A DNA stretch of 16,441 nucleotides from an uncultured Lachnospiraceae bacterium (lineage in GTDB: Bacteria; Bacillota; Clostridia; Lachnospirales; Lachnospiraceae): positions 1 to 16,441 of the forward strand of contig CALEFO010000190.1 in the NCBI GenBank assembly GCA_937877165.1, given 5' to 3'. Made by a program: the position numbers and the translations under genes. Below the pieces are notes generated by a model. It ran no database searches, had not been told where the DNA came from, and saw only the letters and a program-made list of their open reading frames with translations. Numbering within the stretch: the first letter of the stretch is position 1; every line of letters begins with the position of its first letter. Positions 7,356 to 14,033 of the stretch are shown here, one piece after another.

Positions 7356-8153
7356 ATGAGATTTCAGACATTCGCGAGCGGATCGAGCGGCAACTGCAGC
7401 TATATCGGCTCGGACACAACGCACCTTCTGTTCGATGTCGGCATCAGCCGGAAGAGAACGCAGGAGGCATTGAACCGGATCGGTCTGGATTTTCCGGACA
7501 TCGACGGTATTTTTATTACGCATGAGCACGCGGATCATATCCAGGGACTGGCCATGATCCTGAAGAAATACGACATCCCGGTCTACGCGACGGAAGGAAC
7601 GATTGAAGCGATTCTCCGGCTGGAGAAATACCACGATTTTGCAAGAGACCGTTTCATCCCCGTGAAGGCGGACGAGAAGACCACCGTGAAGGACATCACG
7701 GTGAATCCGATGACGATCTCCCATGATGCGGCGGATCCGGTGGGCTACCGGGTTCTCTACGGCGGGCAGAAGATTTCGATCTGCACGGACCTTGGCTGCT
7801 ATACGGATTACACGAAGGCGTGCCTTCGGGATTCGGACGTGCTCCTTCTGGAGGCCAATCACGATGTCAATATGCTGCAGGTGGGGCCGTACCCGTACCC
7901 CTTGAAGCAGCGGATCCTCTCGGACCGCGGACATTTGTCCAATGTGGCAAGCGGAGAGCTTCTGGACAGTGTGCTGAATCCGCATATGAAGGCGATTTTC
8001 CTGGGGCATCTCTCCAAGGAGAATAATTATCCGGAGCTTGCCTTTGAGACCGTCCGCCTGGAGATCAATGCGGCGGACGATGAGTACGAGGCGGATGAGC
8101 TGCCCATCCGGGTGGCACCGCGCAGGGAAGCGTCAGGCATGGTGGAGCTGTAG
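7356..8153 (+). CDS. MBL-fold metallo-hydrolase, YycJ/WalJ-like
   Basis: The 265-residue metallo-beta-lactamase fold protein opens with the SGSSGNCSYI segment typical of YycJ/WalJ, has the metal site HEHADH (56-61), a later DLG segment, LEANHD, and GHLSN and LGHLSKENN blocks that supply further ligands. YycJ-like proteins are reported to have nuclease activity and are linked by gene context to the WalRK system in other Bacillota, but here no walRK genes are adjacent; the neighbour is coaE. Ribosome binding is weak: AGGAAAG overlaps the end of coaE about 12 bases upstream, which suggests translational dependence on coaE. The fold is certain; the substrate is not. Confidence 0.88.
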   Translation: MRFQTFASGSSGNCSYIGSDTTHLLFDVGISRKRTQEALNRIGLDFPDIDGIFITHEHADHIQGLAMILKKYDIPVYATEGTIEAILRLEKYHDFARDRFIPVKADEKTTVKDITVNPMTISHDAADPVGYRVLYGGQKISICTDLGCYTDYTKACLRDSDVLLLEANHDVNMLQVGPYPYPLKQRILSDRGHLSNVASGELLDSVLNPHMKAIFLGHLSKENNYPELAFETVRLEINAADDEYEADELPIRVAPRREASGMVEL

Positions 8154-8281
8154 AAAGGCACACGCAGGGGAAATTCCGGACCCTATACAGAATCCGGATA
8201 CAGATTTTCCGCGGGCGAGAGAAACGAACAGAATCAGAGCTTGGAAGAATAAAATCAACGAAGAGCAGAAAGGTGGACATT

Positions 8282-8560
8282 ATGGAGAAAAGAGCGATCA
8301 TCACAGTCGTCGGCAAGGACACGGTCGGCATCATTGCCAGAGTATGCAGCTTCCTGGCGGATCACAAGATCAACATTCTTGATATTTCCCAGACCATCGT
8401 GCAGGGCTATTTCAACATGATGATGATTGTGGATATTGCGAAGCTGGAAATCCCCTTCGGAGATATGGCGGACGAGCTGGCAGCGATCGGCCGCGACAGC
8501 CTGGGCGTACAGATCAAGTGCCAGAAGGAAGAAATTTTCGATTCCATGCATCGCATTTGA
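8282..8560 (+). CDS. ACT domain protein, UPF0237 family
   Basis: The 92-residue protein starts at ATG 8282: AAAGGTGG (8269-8276) is placed 5 bases upstream. An in-frame GTG at 8273 lies inside that ribosome binding site and is not the start. The sequence begins EKRAIITVVGKDTVGIIARV, the ACT ligand-binding pattern with a conserved glycine in the first loop, followed by NILDISQTIVQGYF and a second beta-alpha-beta unit. ACT domains bind amino acids or other small ligands as regulatory dimers. It lies 37 bases before the UPF0210 gene, and this pair is conserved side by side in other Bacillota such as streptococci, which suggests a joint function, still undefined. Confidence 0.9.
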   Translation: MEKRAIITVVGKDTVGIIARVCSFLADHKINILDISQTIVQGYFNMMMIVDIAKLEIPFGDMADELAAIGRDSLGVQIKCQKEEIFDSMHRI

Positions 8561-8597
8561 CAGCAGGCAGCGGCCGGGGAACAGATGGAGGTAAGCT

Positions 8598-9962
8598 ATG
8601 ATCAATATCCGTGAAGTGGAAGAGACGAATGCGATGATCGAGAAGGAGAATCTGGATGTCCGCACGATCACGATGGGCATCAGCCTTCTGGACTGCATCA
8701 GCTCGGATCTTCCGACTCTGAAGAAGAACATTTACGAGAAAATTTACACGCTGGCCAAGGATCTGGTGCAGACCGGCGAGGAAATTTCCAGGGATTTCGG
8801 AATTCCGATTGTGAACAAGCGGATTTCCGTCACCCCGATTGCTCTTGTGGGCGGGGCCGCGTGCCACAGCACGCAGGATTTTGCCGAGGTGGCGAAAACG
8901 CTGGATGAGGTGGCGCAGAAGGTCGGCGTCAACTTCCTCGGCGGCTACAGTGCACTGGTTTCCAAGGGGATGACGAAGGCGGACGAGCTTCTCATCCGTT
9001 CCATTCCGCAGGCCTTGAAGGAGACGCAGGTGGTCTGCTCCTCCGTTAACCTCGGCTCGACGAAAACCGGCATCGACATGGACGCAGTGCGGCTCATGGG
9101 CTCCATCGTCAAGGAGACGGCGGAGGAGACGAAGGATCTTCCGGTGAATGGCTGCGCGAAGCTTGTGGTCTTCTGCAATGCACCGGATGACAATCCGTTC
9201 ATGGCGGGCGCCTTCCACGGCGTGACGGAGGCGGATGCGGTCCTGAATGTCGGCGTCTCCGGCCCCGGTGTTGTCAAGAAGGCACTGGAATCCTGCCACG
9301 GCGCGGATTTCGAGACACTCTCCGAGACGATCAAGAAGACCGCCTTCAAGGTCACCCGCGTGGGACAGCTCGTTGCGAAGGAGGCTTCCGCAAGACTAGG
9401 CATTCCGTTTGGCATCATCGACCTGTCACTGGCTCCGACTCCGGCAATCGGCGATTCGGTTGCGGATATTCTCTGCGAGATGGGCCTGGAGAAGGCGGGA
9501 GCGCCCGGAACGACAGCGGCGCTTGCTATGCTCAACGATCAGGTGAAGAAGGGCGGCCTCATGGCGTCCAGCTATGTGGGCGGTCTTTCCGGTGCGTTCA
9601 TTCCGGTTTCGGAGGACCAGGGAATGATTGACGCGGCCAAGGCAGGAGCTCTTACTCTGGAGAAGCTGGAGGCAATGACCTGCGTCTGCTCAGTGGGCCT
9701 TGATATGATCGCTATTCCCGGCGATACGAAGGACACTACGATTGCCGGCATCATCGCAGATGAAATGGCTCTCGGCATGGTCAACCAGAAGACAACGGCC
9801 TGCCGCCTGATCCCGGTTCCCGGAAAAGGCGTCGGCGATGAGGTGGAGTTCGGCGGACTTCTCGGCCACGCACCGATCATGCCGGTGAACACCTTCGGCT
9901 GTGATGAATTCGTAAACCGCAAGGGAAGGATTCCTGCACCGGTCCACAGCTTTAAGAATTAA
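8598..9962 (+). CDS. UPF0210 / DUF711 (PFL-like) family protein
   Basis: This is a 454-residue cytosolic protein of the UPF0210 family, full length and starting at ATG 8598 with GGAGG about 8 bases upstream. Recognisable blocks include MINIREVEETNAMI at the N-terminus, RTITMGISLLDC, GGYSALVSKGM, the SVNLGSTKTGIDMDAV region and a C-terminal GGLLGHAPIMPVN. The family has structural similarity to pyruvate formate-lyase-like barrels, hence the name PFL family in databases, but I see no glycyl-radical signature near the C-terminus. Its biochemical role is not established. It forms a two-gene unit with the upstream ACT protein, which may sense its ligand. Confidence 0.9.
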   Translation: MINIREVEETNAMIEKENLDVRTITMGISLLDCISSDLPTLKKNIYEKIYTLAKDLVQTGEEISRDFGIPIVNKRISVTPIALVGGAACHSTQDFAEVAKTLDEVAQKVGVNFLGGYSALVSKGMTKADELLIRSIPQALKETQVVCSSVNLGSTKTGIDMDAVRLMGSIVKETAEETKDLPVNGCAKLVVFCNAPDDNPFMAGAFHGVTEADAVLNVGVSGPGVVKKALESCHGADFETLSETIKKTAFKVTRVGQLVAKEASARLGIPFGIIDLSLAPTPAIGDSVADILCEMGLEKAGAPGTTAALAMLNDQVKKGGLMASSYVGGLSGAFIPVSEDQGMIDAAKAGALTLEKLEAMTCVCSVGLDMIAIPGDTKDTTIAGIIADEMALGMVNQKTTACRLIPVPGKGVGDEVEFGGLLGHAPIMPVNTFGCDEFVNRKGRIPAPVHSFKN

Positions 9963-9975
9963 GTGAAATTATGAG

Positions 9976-10007
9976 TTTCTTTTCTGAAAATTCTGCATTA
10001 GTATAAA
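9976..10007 (+). promoter_or_regulatory. Possible promoter for the fructokinase gene
   Basis: An AT-rich island follows the UPF0210 gene. TATAAA (10002-10007) or TAGTAT (9999-10004) could serve as -10, with TTTCTT (9976-9981) 17 bases before the latter. The -35 match is poor. The following leader contains a weak 5-bp hairpin (CCTGG/CCAGG) near 10012-10027. Confidence 0.3.
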
Positions 10008-10096
10008 AGAGCCTGGCTCATTCCAGGACGGTTTTTCCGGAATCCGGTTTCGGGATGAGAGACGGAGCACTGTGTGCGGGCAGAAATGGAGGGGGT

Positions 10097-11074
10097 ATGG
10101 ATACGAAAAAGTACGATGTGGCAGCACTCGGCGAGCTGCTGGTGGATTTTACCGCGGGACCGGTCAGTTCCCAGGGGAATCCGACCTTTGAGGCCAATCC
10201 GGGCGGAGCACCCTGCAACGTGCTGTCGATGCTGCAGAAGCTTGGACATCCGACGGCCTTCATCGGCAAGGTCGGAAGGGATGCCTTCGGCGAGATGCTG
10301 AAGGAGAAGGCAGGAGCACAGGGAATCGACATGAGCGGCCTGTCGATGGACGCAAATGTGCACACGACGCTGGCGTTCGTTCAGAAGCTTGCAAACGGCG
10401 ACCGTGATTTTTCCTTCTATCGCAAGCCCGGTGCGGATGTCATGCTGCGTCCGGAGGACGTGCGGGCGCACCGCGAGCTCATCGAACAGGCGAAAATCTT
10501 TCATTTCGGCTCGCTTTCCATGACTGACGAGCTGGTGGACCGCGCGACGAAGGAAGCCCTGACGATCGCAAAGGACAACGGTGTCACCGTTTCCTTTGAT
10601 CCGAACTATCGCCCGCCGCTCTGGAATTCCGAGGACGAGGCGAGAGAGAAGATGGTCTTCGGCATGCAGAACACAGATATTATGAAGATTTCAGACAACG
10701 AAATCGTGTTCCTGACCGGCGAGGAGAACCTGGACAAGGGCGTCCGTATGCTGATCGACCGCTACGAGATTCCGCTTGTTTTCGCAACGCTGGGACCGGA
10801 TGGAAGCCGCGCCTACTACAGGGGTGAGCGCGTGGACTGCCCCGGCTTCAAGAATCCGAACACGATCGAGACGACAGGAGCGGGCGACACGTTCTGCGCC
10901 TGCGGCCTTCACTTCGTTCTGAAGTATGGTCTGAAGGAGCTGAATATTTTCCGTCTGCGCGAGCTTCTGACCTTCGCCAATGCGGCGGCTTCGCTCGTGA
11001 CCACGCGCCGCGGCGCTCTGGCCGTCATGCCGACGGAAGAGGAAGTGATGGAGTATATCCGCAGCTATCAGTAA
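10097..11074 (+). CDS. scrK: PfkB-family carbohydrate kinase, probable fructokinase
   Basis: It is predicted to phosphorylate fructose to fructose-6-phosphate with ATP. The start is ATG 10097, preceded closely by GGAGGGGG (10088-10095); a longer frame from ATG 10055 adds 14 unrelated residues and lacks a good ribosome binding site. The 325 residues show the ribokinase fold: ALGELLVDF at the N-terminus, the PfkB-1 signature around NPGGAPCNVLSMLQKLG, GKVGRDAFG, DPNYRPPLW typical of bacterial fructokinases, and the PfkB-2 signature TTGAGDTF with the catalytic base D264. No sucrose or fructose transporter or hydrolase lies in the window, so the exact sugar is inferred from family resemblance. A terminator-like hairpin follows. 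Confidence 0.88.
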   Translation: MDTKKYDVAALGELLVDFTAGPVSSQGNPTFEANPGGAPCNVLSMLQKLGHPTAFIGKVGRDAFGEMLKEKAGAQGIDMSGLSMDANVHTTLAFVQKLANGDRDFSFYRKPGADVMLRPEDVRAHRELIEQAKIFHFGSLSMTDELVDRATKEALTIAKDNGVTVSFDPNYRPPLWNSEDEAREKMVFGMQNTDIMKISDNEIVFLTGEENLDKGVRMLIDRYEIPLVFATLGPDGSRAYYRGERVDCPGFKNPNTIETTGAGDTFCACGLHFVLKYGLKELNIFRLRELLTFANAAASLVTTRRGALAVMPTEEEVMEYIRSYQ

Positions 11075-11076
11075 GA

Positions 11077-11135
11077 GACGGGAAGCGAATTGAGAGGCGG
11101 CAGGATATTTTCCTGTTGCTTTCCGTCCTTTCTTT
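11077..11135 (+). terminator. Terminator-like hairpin after the fructokinase gene, overlapping the tRNA promoter
   Basis: An outer stem GACGGGAAG (11077-11085)/CTTTCCGTC (11119-11127) stacks directly on an inner stem CGGCAGGA (11098-11105)/TCCTGTTG (11111-11118), with a 12-base bulge on the 5' side and several G-T pairs. It is followed by the T-rich CTTTCTTT (11128-11135). The U-run is interrupted, so termination may be partial. Its 3' arm contains the -35 element of the tRNA promoter. Confidence 0.5.
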
Positions 11136-11143
11136 GGTATAAT
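11116..11143 (+). promoter_or_regulatory. Promoter of the tRNA-Gly gene
   Basis: TTGCTT (11116-11121) and a consensus TATAAT (11138-11143) are separated by 16 bases. The predicted RNA start is about 11150, some 36 bases before the mature tRNA. Confidence 0.75.
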
Positions 11144-11185
11144 AAAACGCATGTACGGAGTATCTGAAGCTTCTGCATGCGGTTT

Positions 11186-11256
11186 GCGGTATTAGTTCAT
11201 CGGTAGAATGCGACCTTCCCAAGGTTGAGAGGTGGGTTCGATTCCCATATACCGCT
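11186..11256 (+). tRNA. tRNA-Gly (anticodon CCC)
   Basis: A complete 71-base cloverleaf is present. The acceptor stem GCGGTAT pairs with ATACCGC, and the discriminator base is T. The D arm is GTTC/GAAT. The anticodon stem CGACC/GGTTG carries the loop TTCCCAA, giving anticodon CCC, which reads GGG glycine codons. The T arm is GTGGG/CCCAT with loop TTCGATT. The CCA end is not encoded. It has its own promoter and terminator, so it is a single-gene transcription unit. Confidence 0.95.
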
Positions 11257-11268
11257 TATTATTTTCAT

Positions 11269-11303
11269 CGGCTTTCACTGAGATTCAGTGAGAGCCGTTT
11301 TTT
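11269..11303 (+). terminator. Strong intrinsic terminator of the tRNA unit
   Basis: The 12-bp stem CGGCTTTCACTG (11269-11280)/CAGTGAGAGCCG (11286-11297) has a single G-T pair and the loop AGATT, and is followed by six T residues (11298-11303). This is a textbook rho-independent terminator. Confidence 0.95.
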
Positions 11304-11379
11304 GCTGTATTTTCAGCGTTTTCCGAACATTGGTATGCGTTGGCATGGTTCATGGTGAACCGAATAATCACAAAACACA

Positions 11380-11408
11380 TTGCGGATAAAAAATATCAGT
11401 GCTAACAT
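11380..11408 (+). promoter_or_regulatory. Possible promoter upstream of the ModB-like gene
   Basis: TTGCGG (11380-11385) and TAACAT (11403-11408) are 17 bases apart; RNA would start at about 11415. The leader would then carry two inverted repeats: CCGGAAT/ATTCCGG (11491-11497 and 11503-11509) and AATCCG/CGGATT (11517-11522 and 11529-11534). A second option is an extended -10, TGCTACAAT (11561-11569), which would start RNA at about 11576. The rest of the 272-base gap 11304-11575 holds another short inverted repeat (GGTTCA/TGAACC, 11347-11361) and no gene I can support. Confidence 0.4.
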
Positions 11409-11575
11409 GATTGTATCCGGGCGGGGACTGCGTCTTCCTCCGGACCTTATCTTCTTTCTGTAATCCAAAGCGCGCCGGGTCTTTGCCGGACCGGAATCTC
11501 CCATTCCGGCACTCCCAATCCGGTGTTACGGATTCGGCGCCGCAGCGGATTATAAGATTGTGCTACAATATCCCC

Positions 11576-12394
11576 ATGATTTCATTGATGGATACAACTT
11601 CATTTATGGCCGTTCATGGTGCGGCAGCTCGCATTCCGGTAAGTCACATGTCAGAGATTGGAAATCTTTTTGTGAAGGCCTTTTCTTTTCTTGCGGAGAG
11701 CTTGCACTCGGGTCTTCTTGGCATCGGTGCGGGAATCGGCGTGCTTATAGTGCTCGTCCTGTTTTTCCCTGCGCTGTGGTTTTCCTGGAGAATGGCCAAA
11801 AGGCACGGGGAGGGAAAGCGGGCAGGACGCATACGAAAAGCCGTACTGTCGGTATTCCTTGTATTTCCTCCAACGCTCTGTGGGCTTCTTCTGCTTCTTG
11901 GCTTCGGGCCGGACGGCATTACCGGAAGAGAACTGATTCACGAAATCGGCTGGCAGGGAGCTTATCCCTGGCTGGGCGCGCTCCTTGCCGGGATTCTTGC
12001 GGCAGTGCCTGTTCTTCGGCTGTCGTTCCAGCGCGGACTGGAGCAGACGGATCCGCAGAGCCTTCTTGTCGCGAGAACTCTGGGAATTCGTAAGACTGCG
12101 GCATTCTGGAGAATTGCAATGCCGGGAGCCCGCAGGGGTGTGGCCGCAGGGCTTTTTTTCGGAGCGGCAAGGGCAGCAGGGGAGTACGGTGCCTGCGCGC
12201 TGATGGCAGAATCCTGCCTGCGGAAGGCGGGAGCAGCGGGGATCTCGGGAGAATGGACGCTTTCTGCGCTGAGCGGGAGCGGAATTCTGGCGGCCTGGAT
12301 TTGGGATCTTGGCTGCCTTGCGGCGGGAGCCGTCCTTTGTGCGCTTGTCGGTGCAGTTTTTTGCCGCAGGAAAAGAAGAACGCGTGTGAAATAA
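11576..12394 (+). CDS. ModB-like ABC transporter permease (molybdate/sulfate type)
   Basis: It resembles the ModB permease that carries molybdate or tungstate through the membrane. Hydrophobic segments lie at about 47-70, 92-112, 136-155 and towards the C-terminus, and the coupling loop is clear: DPQSLLVARTLGIRKTAAFW followed by MPGARRGVAAG, then the conserved GEYGA block (GEFGA in ModB). The PPTLCGLLLLLGFG segment matches the PPVVxGYLLL region of ModB. The start is uncertain: ATG 11576 (272 residues) follows an extended -10 but has no ribosome binding site; ATG 11648 (248 residues) would give a length closer to ModB (about 229) but also has only a weak site. It is more divergent than usual, especially near the C-terminus. 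A ModC-like gene follows; no ModA-type binding protein gene is adjacent. Confidence 0.75.
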   Translation: MISLMDTTSFMAVHGAAARIPVSHMSEIGNLFVKAFSFLAESLHSGLLGIGAGIGVLIVLVLFFPALWFSWRMAKRHGEGKRAGRIRKAVLSVFLVFPPTLCGLLLLLGFGPDGITGRELIHEIGWQGAYPWLGALLAGILAAVPVLRLSFQRGLEQTDPQSLLVARTLGIRKTAAFWRIAMPGARRGVAAGLFFGAARAAGEYGACALMAESCLRKAGAAGISGEWTLSALSGSGILAAWIWDLGCLAAGAVLCALVGAVFCRRKRRTRVK

Positions 12395-12496
12395 AGAGCT
12401 CCTGACGGAGAAATTTCCGGCGGATCCCGGCGGGCAGTATCAGGGGATCCCGGGGAGAGACGGCCCGCAGTGAGCCTGCAGGCACAGGATAAGGCG

Positions 12497-13864
12497 ATGA
12501 GCTTAGAGGTACATATTCGGAAAAAAGAACAGAACCGGACGCTGGATGTGAATTTCAAGGCGGAAAAGGGAATTCTGTCCATACTGGGGGAAACGGGAAG
12601 CGGGAAGACAGAGCTTCTTTCCTGTCTTGCAGGACTGCAGACGCCGGATGAGGGAAGCATTGTGCTGAACGGAAGTTGGCTTTACGATTCCCTTCAGAAA
12701 ATCTGTCTTCCGCCGGCGCAGCGGAAAACTGGCTTTCTTCCGGAAAGCTATGCGCTTTTTCCGGAGATGACCGTGGAAGAGAACATCCGTCTGGTTCTTG
12801 GCACAGCAGAAAATCCTCCGGGACGCGCGGACGGGAAGAAGGAGGGAAGGAGGGAAAGAAAGCTCCTTGCTGCGATGAGGACAACGGAGCTCCTGAAGGA
12901 GTACGGGCTGGACGGCCTCGGCGGCTGTTACCCGGACGAGCTCTCCCGGGCGCAGCGGCTGATGGCTGCCATGGCGAGGATGATGGCGGCAGAGCCGGAG
13001 CTTGTTCTTCTCGACAATCCCTTCGCAGGGCTGGATCCGTATCTTCGGGCAGAGCTTCTGCAGAGGATCCGTGAAAAGCTTACGTCGGAGAAAGGCGTGA
13101 CCTGCGTGTTTGCGACCGCAGACCGGGATGAGGCCTATGCCATGGGCGGAAGTATTGTATCCATGGAAAACGGTGCCTGCACAGGAGAGAAAAAACGGGA
13201 TCTTTTCTTCCACGCACCCGAAACGGTCGGAGCGGCCCTTCTTTCCGGCTGCCACAACATTGCAAAGGCGGAGCGGCTGGATGACTTTCATGCGCTGGTT
13301 CCGGCATGGGGCGCGGTCCTTGTTTTTCCCGGGGAAAAGAGAATTCCGCAGGCAGGTGAAGCGGTTTCGCCGCAGGAGGCACACGGCTGGGAAGAGCTTT
13401 CCGGAGATTTTGCCTTTGTTGGAATCCGGGAAGAGGATTTCTGCCTGAGGATCCCGGAGGGAAGGAAAGCAGCGGATTTCCGGCGCTTTCCTGTCCTGGT
13501 GCAGCGGGTGGAGGAGGACCTGCAGAGCTGGAGAATCTGGTTCGCAACAGGGCGTGAGGCAAGGCGGCTGGAGCTTTCCGGGAAAGCCTCGGGATCTGGG
13601 AGCTCATCCTCGGAACCAAACGCCGGAACGGAGGCCGAAAGAGAGGCGGCAACGGGGAACTTAGAGGGAAAAGACAAAAAAAACGGAGAATCGTCAGATA
13701 AAGCGGACAAAGAGGGAAGGAGAAGCTCGGAAGAACCCGCGAAAAGTCTTCTTTTATGGAAGGTTTCCAAACGGGAAATTTCGAGGGAGGAGATCTGGAG
13801 AATCCGGAGACTCTACATTGAAAATCGTCAAATTATGCGCCTTACTGCTCCAAAACGCGGATAA
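12497..13864 (+). CDS. ModC-like ABC ATPase with degenerate catalytic motifs
   Basis: The start is ATG 12497 (AGGA 7 bases upstream; an in-frame GTG at 12470 is less likely), giving 455 residues. The opening MSLEVHIRKKEQ and the LPPAQRKTGFLPESYALFPEMTV block place it next to ModC. Walker A GETGSGKT (31-38) is intact. Other motifs depart from the family: Q-loop Gln is E83, the signature LSGGQ is LSRAQ (149-153), the Glu after Walker B Asp (D173) is N174, and the H-loop His is A208. The D-loop (GLD, 178-180) is kept. A ModC-type C-terminal domain with SGCHNIAKAE and VPAWG follows, interrupted at about 370-415 by a Ser/Gly/Glu/Lys-rich low-complexity insertion before LLLWKVSKREI. ATP binding seems possible, normal hydrolysis doubtful. 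It may partner the ModB-like protein (gap 102 bases) or act in regulation. Confidence 0.8.
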   Translation: MSLEVHIRKKEQNRTLDVNFKAEKGILSILGETGSGKTELLSCLAGLQTPDEGSIVLNGSWLYDSLQKICLPPAQRKTGFLPESYALFPEMTVEENIRLVLGTAENPPGRADGKKEGRRERKLLAAMRTTELLKEYGLDGLGGCYPDELSRAQRLMAAMARMMAAEPELVLLDNPFAGLDPYLRAELLQRIREKLTSEKGVTCVFATADRDEAYAMGGSIVSMENGACTGEKKRDLFFHAPETVGAALLSGCHNIAKAERLDDFHALVPAWGAVLVFPGEKRIPQAGEAVSPQEAHGWEELSGDFAFVGIREEDFCLRIPEGRKAADFRRFPVLVQRVEEDLQSWRIWFATGREARRLELSGKASGSGSSSSEPNAGTEAEREAATGNLEGKDKKNGESSDKADKEGRRSSEEPAKSLLLWKVSKREISREEIWRIRRLYIENRQIMRLTAPKRG

Positions 13865-13881
13865 AACCGTTCTTTTTTCAC

Positions 13882-13910
13882 TTGTCTGAAATTTGCGCCT
13901 GAGATATGAT
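13882..13910 (+). promoter_or_regulatory. Promoter of the phosphoketolase gene
   Basis: TTGTCT (13882-13887) and TATGAT (13905-13910) are separated by 17 bases. The predicted RNA start is about 13917, leaving a leader of about 117 bases that includes a CATCCCGG/CCGGGATG hairpin (13963-13970 with 13984-13991). Confidence 0.7.
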
Positions 13911-14033
13911 GAAGGCGTTGGAGAGGGCGCAGCATCCGGCGCGCTTTCCGGCGAAGAAAGGACATCCCGGAGGAATCTGATGACCGGGATGATCGGGATA
14001 CTGTTATCATTACTATTTATAAGGAGACTGAAC

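Noticed and set aside
6522..8009. Minus-strand open frame spanning the polA-coaE gap, coaE and the MBL gene
   Set aside because: It crosses three well-supported plus-strand features, and its Arg/Leu/His-rich product matches no family.
8175..8205. Regulatory hairpin upstream of the ACT gene formed by two TCCGGA copies
   Set aside because: TCCGGA is itself palindromic, so the 6-bp pairing may be chance, and no good promoter or T-run accompanies it.
11411..11575. N-terminal extension of the ModB-like protein from TTG 11411
   Set aside because: The 55 extra residues are not membrane- or ModB-like, overlap probable promoter and inverted-repeat sequence, and lack a ribosome binding site.
13854..13878. 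Intrinsic terminator after the ModC-like gene
   Set aside because: A run of six T residues (13873-13878) is present, but the preceding hairpin (CGG/CCG) has only about three strong pairs, too weak to call.
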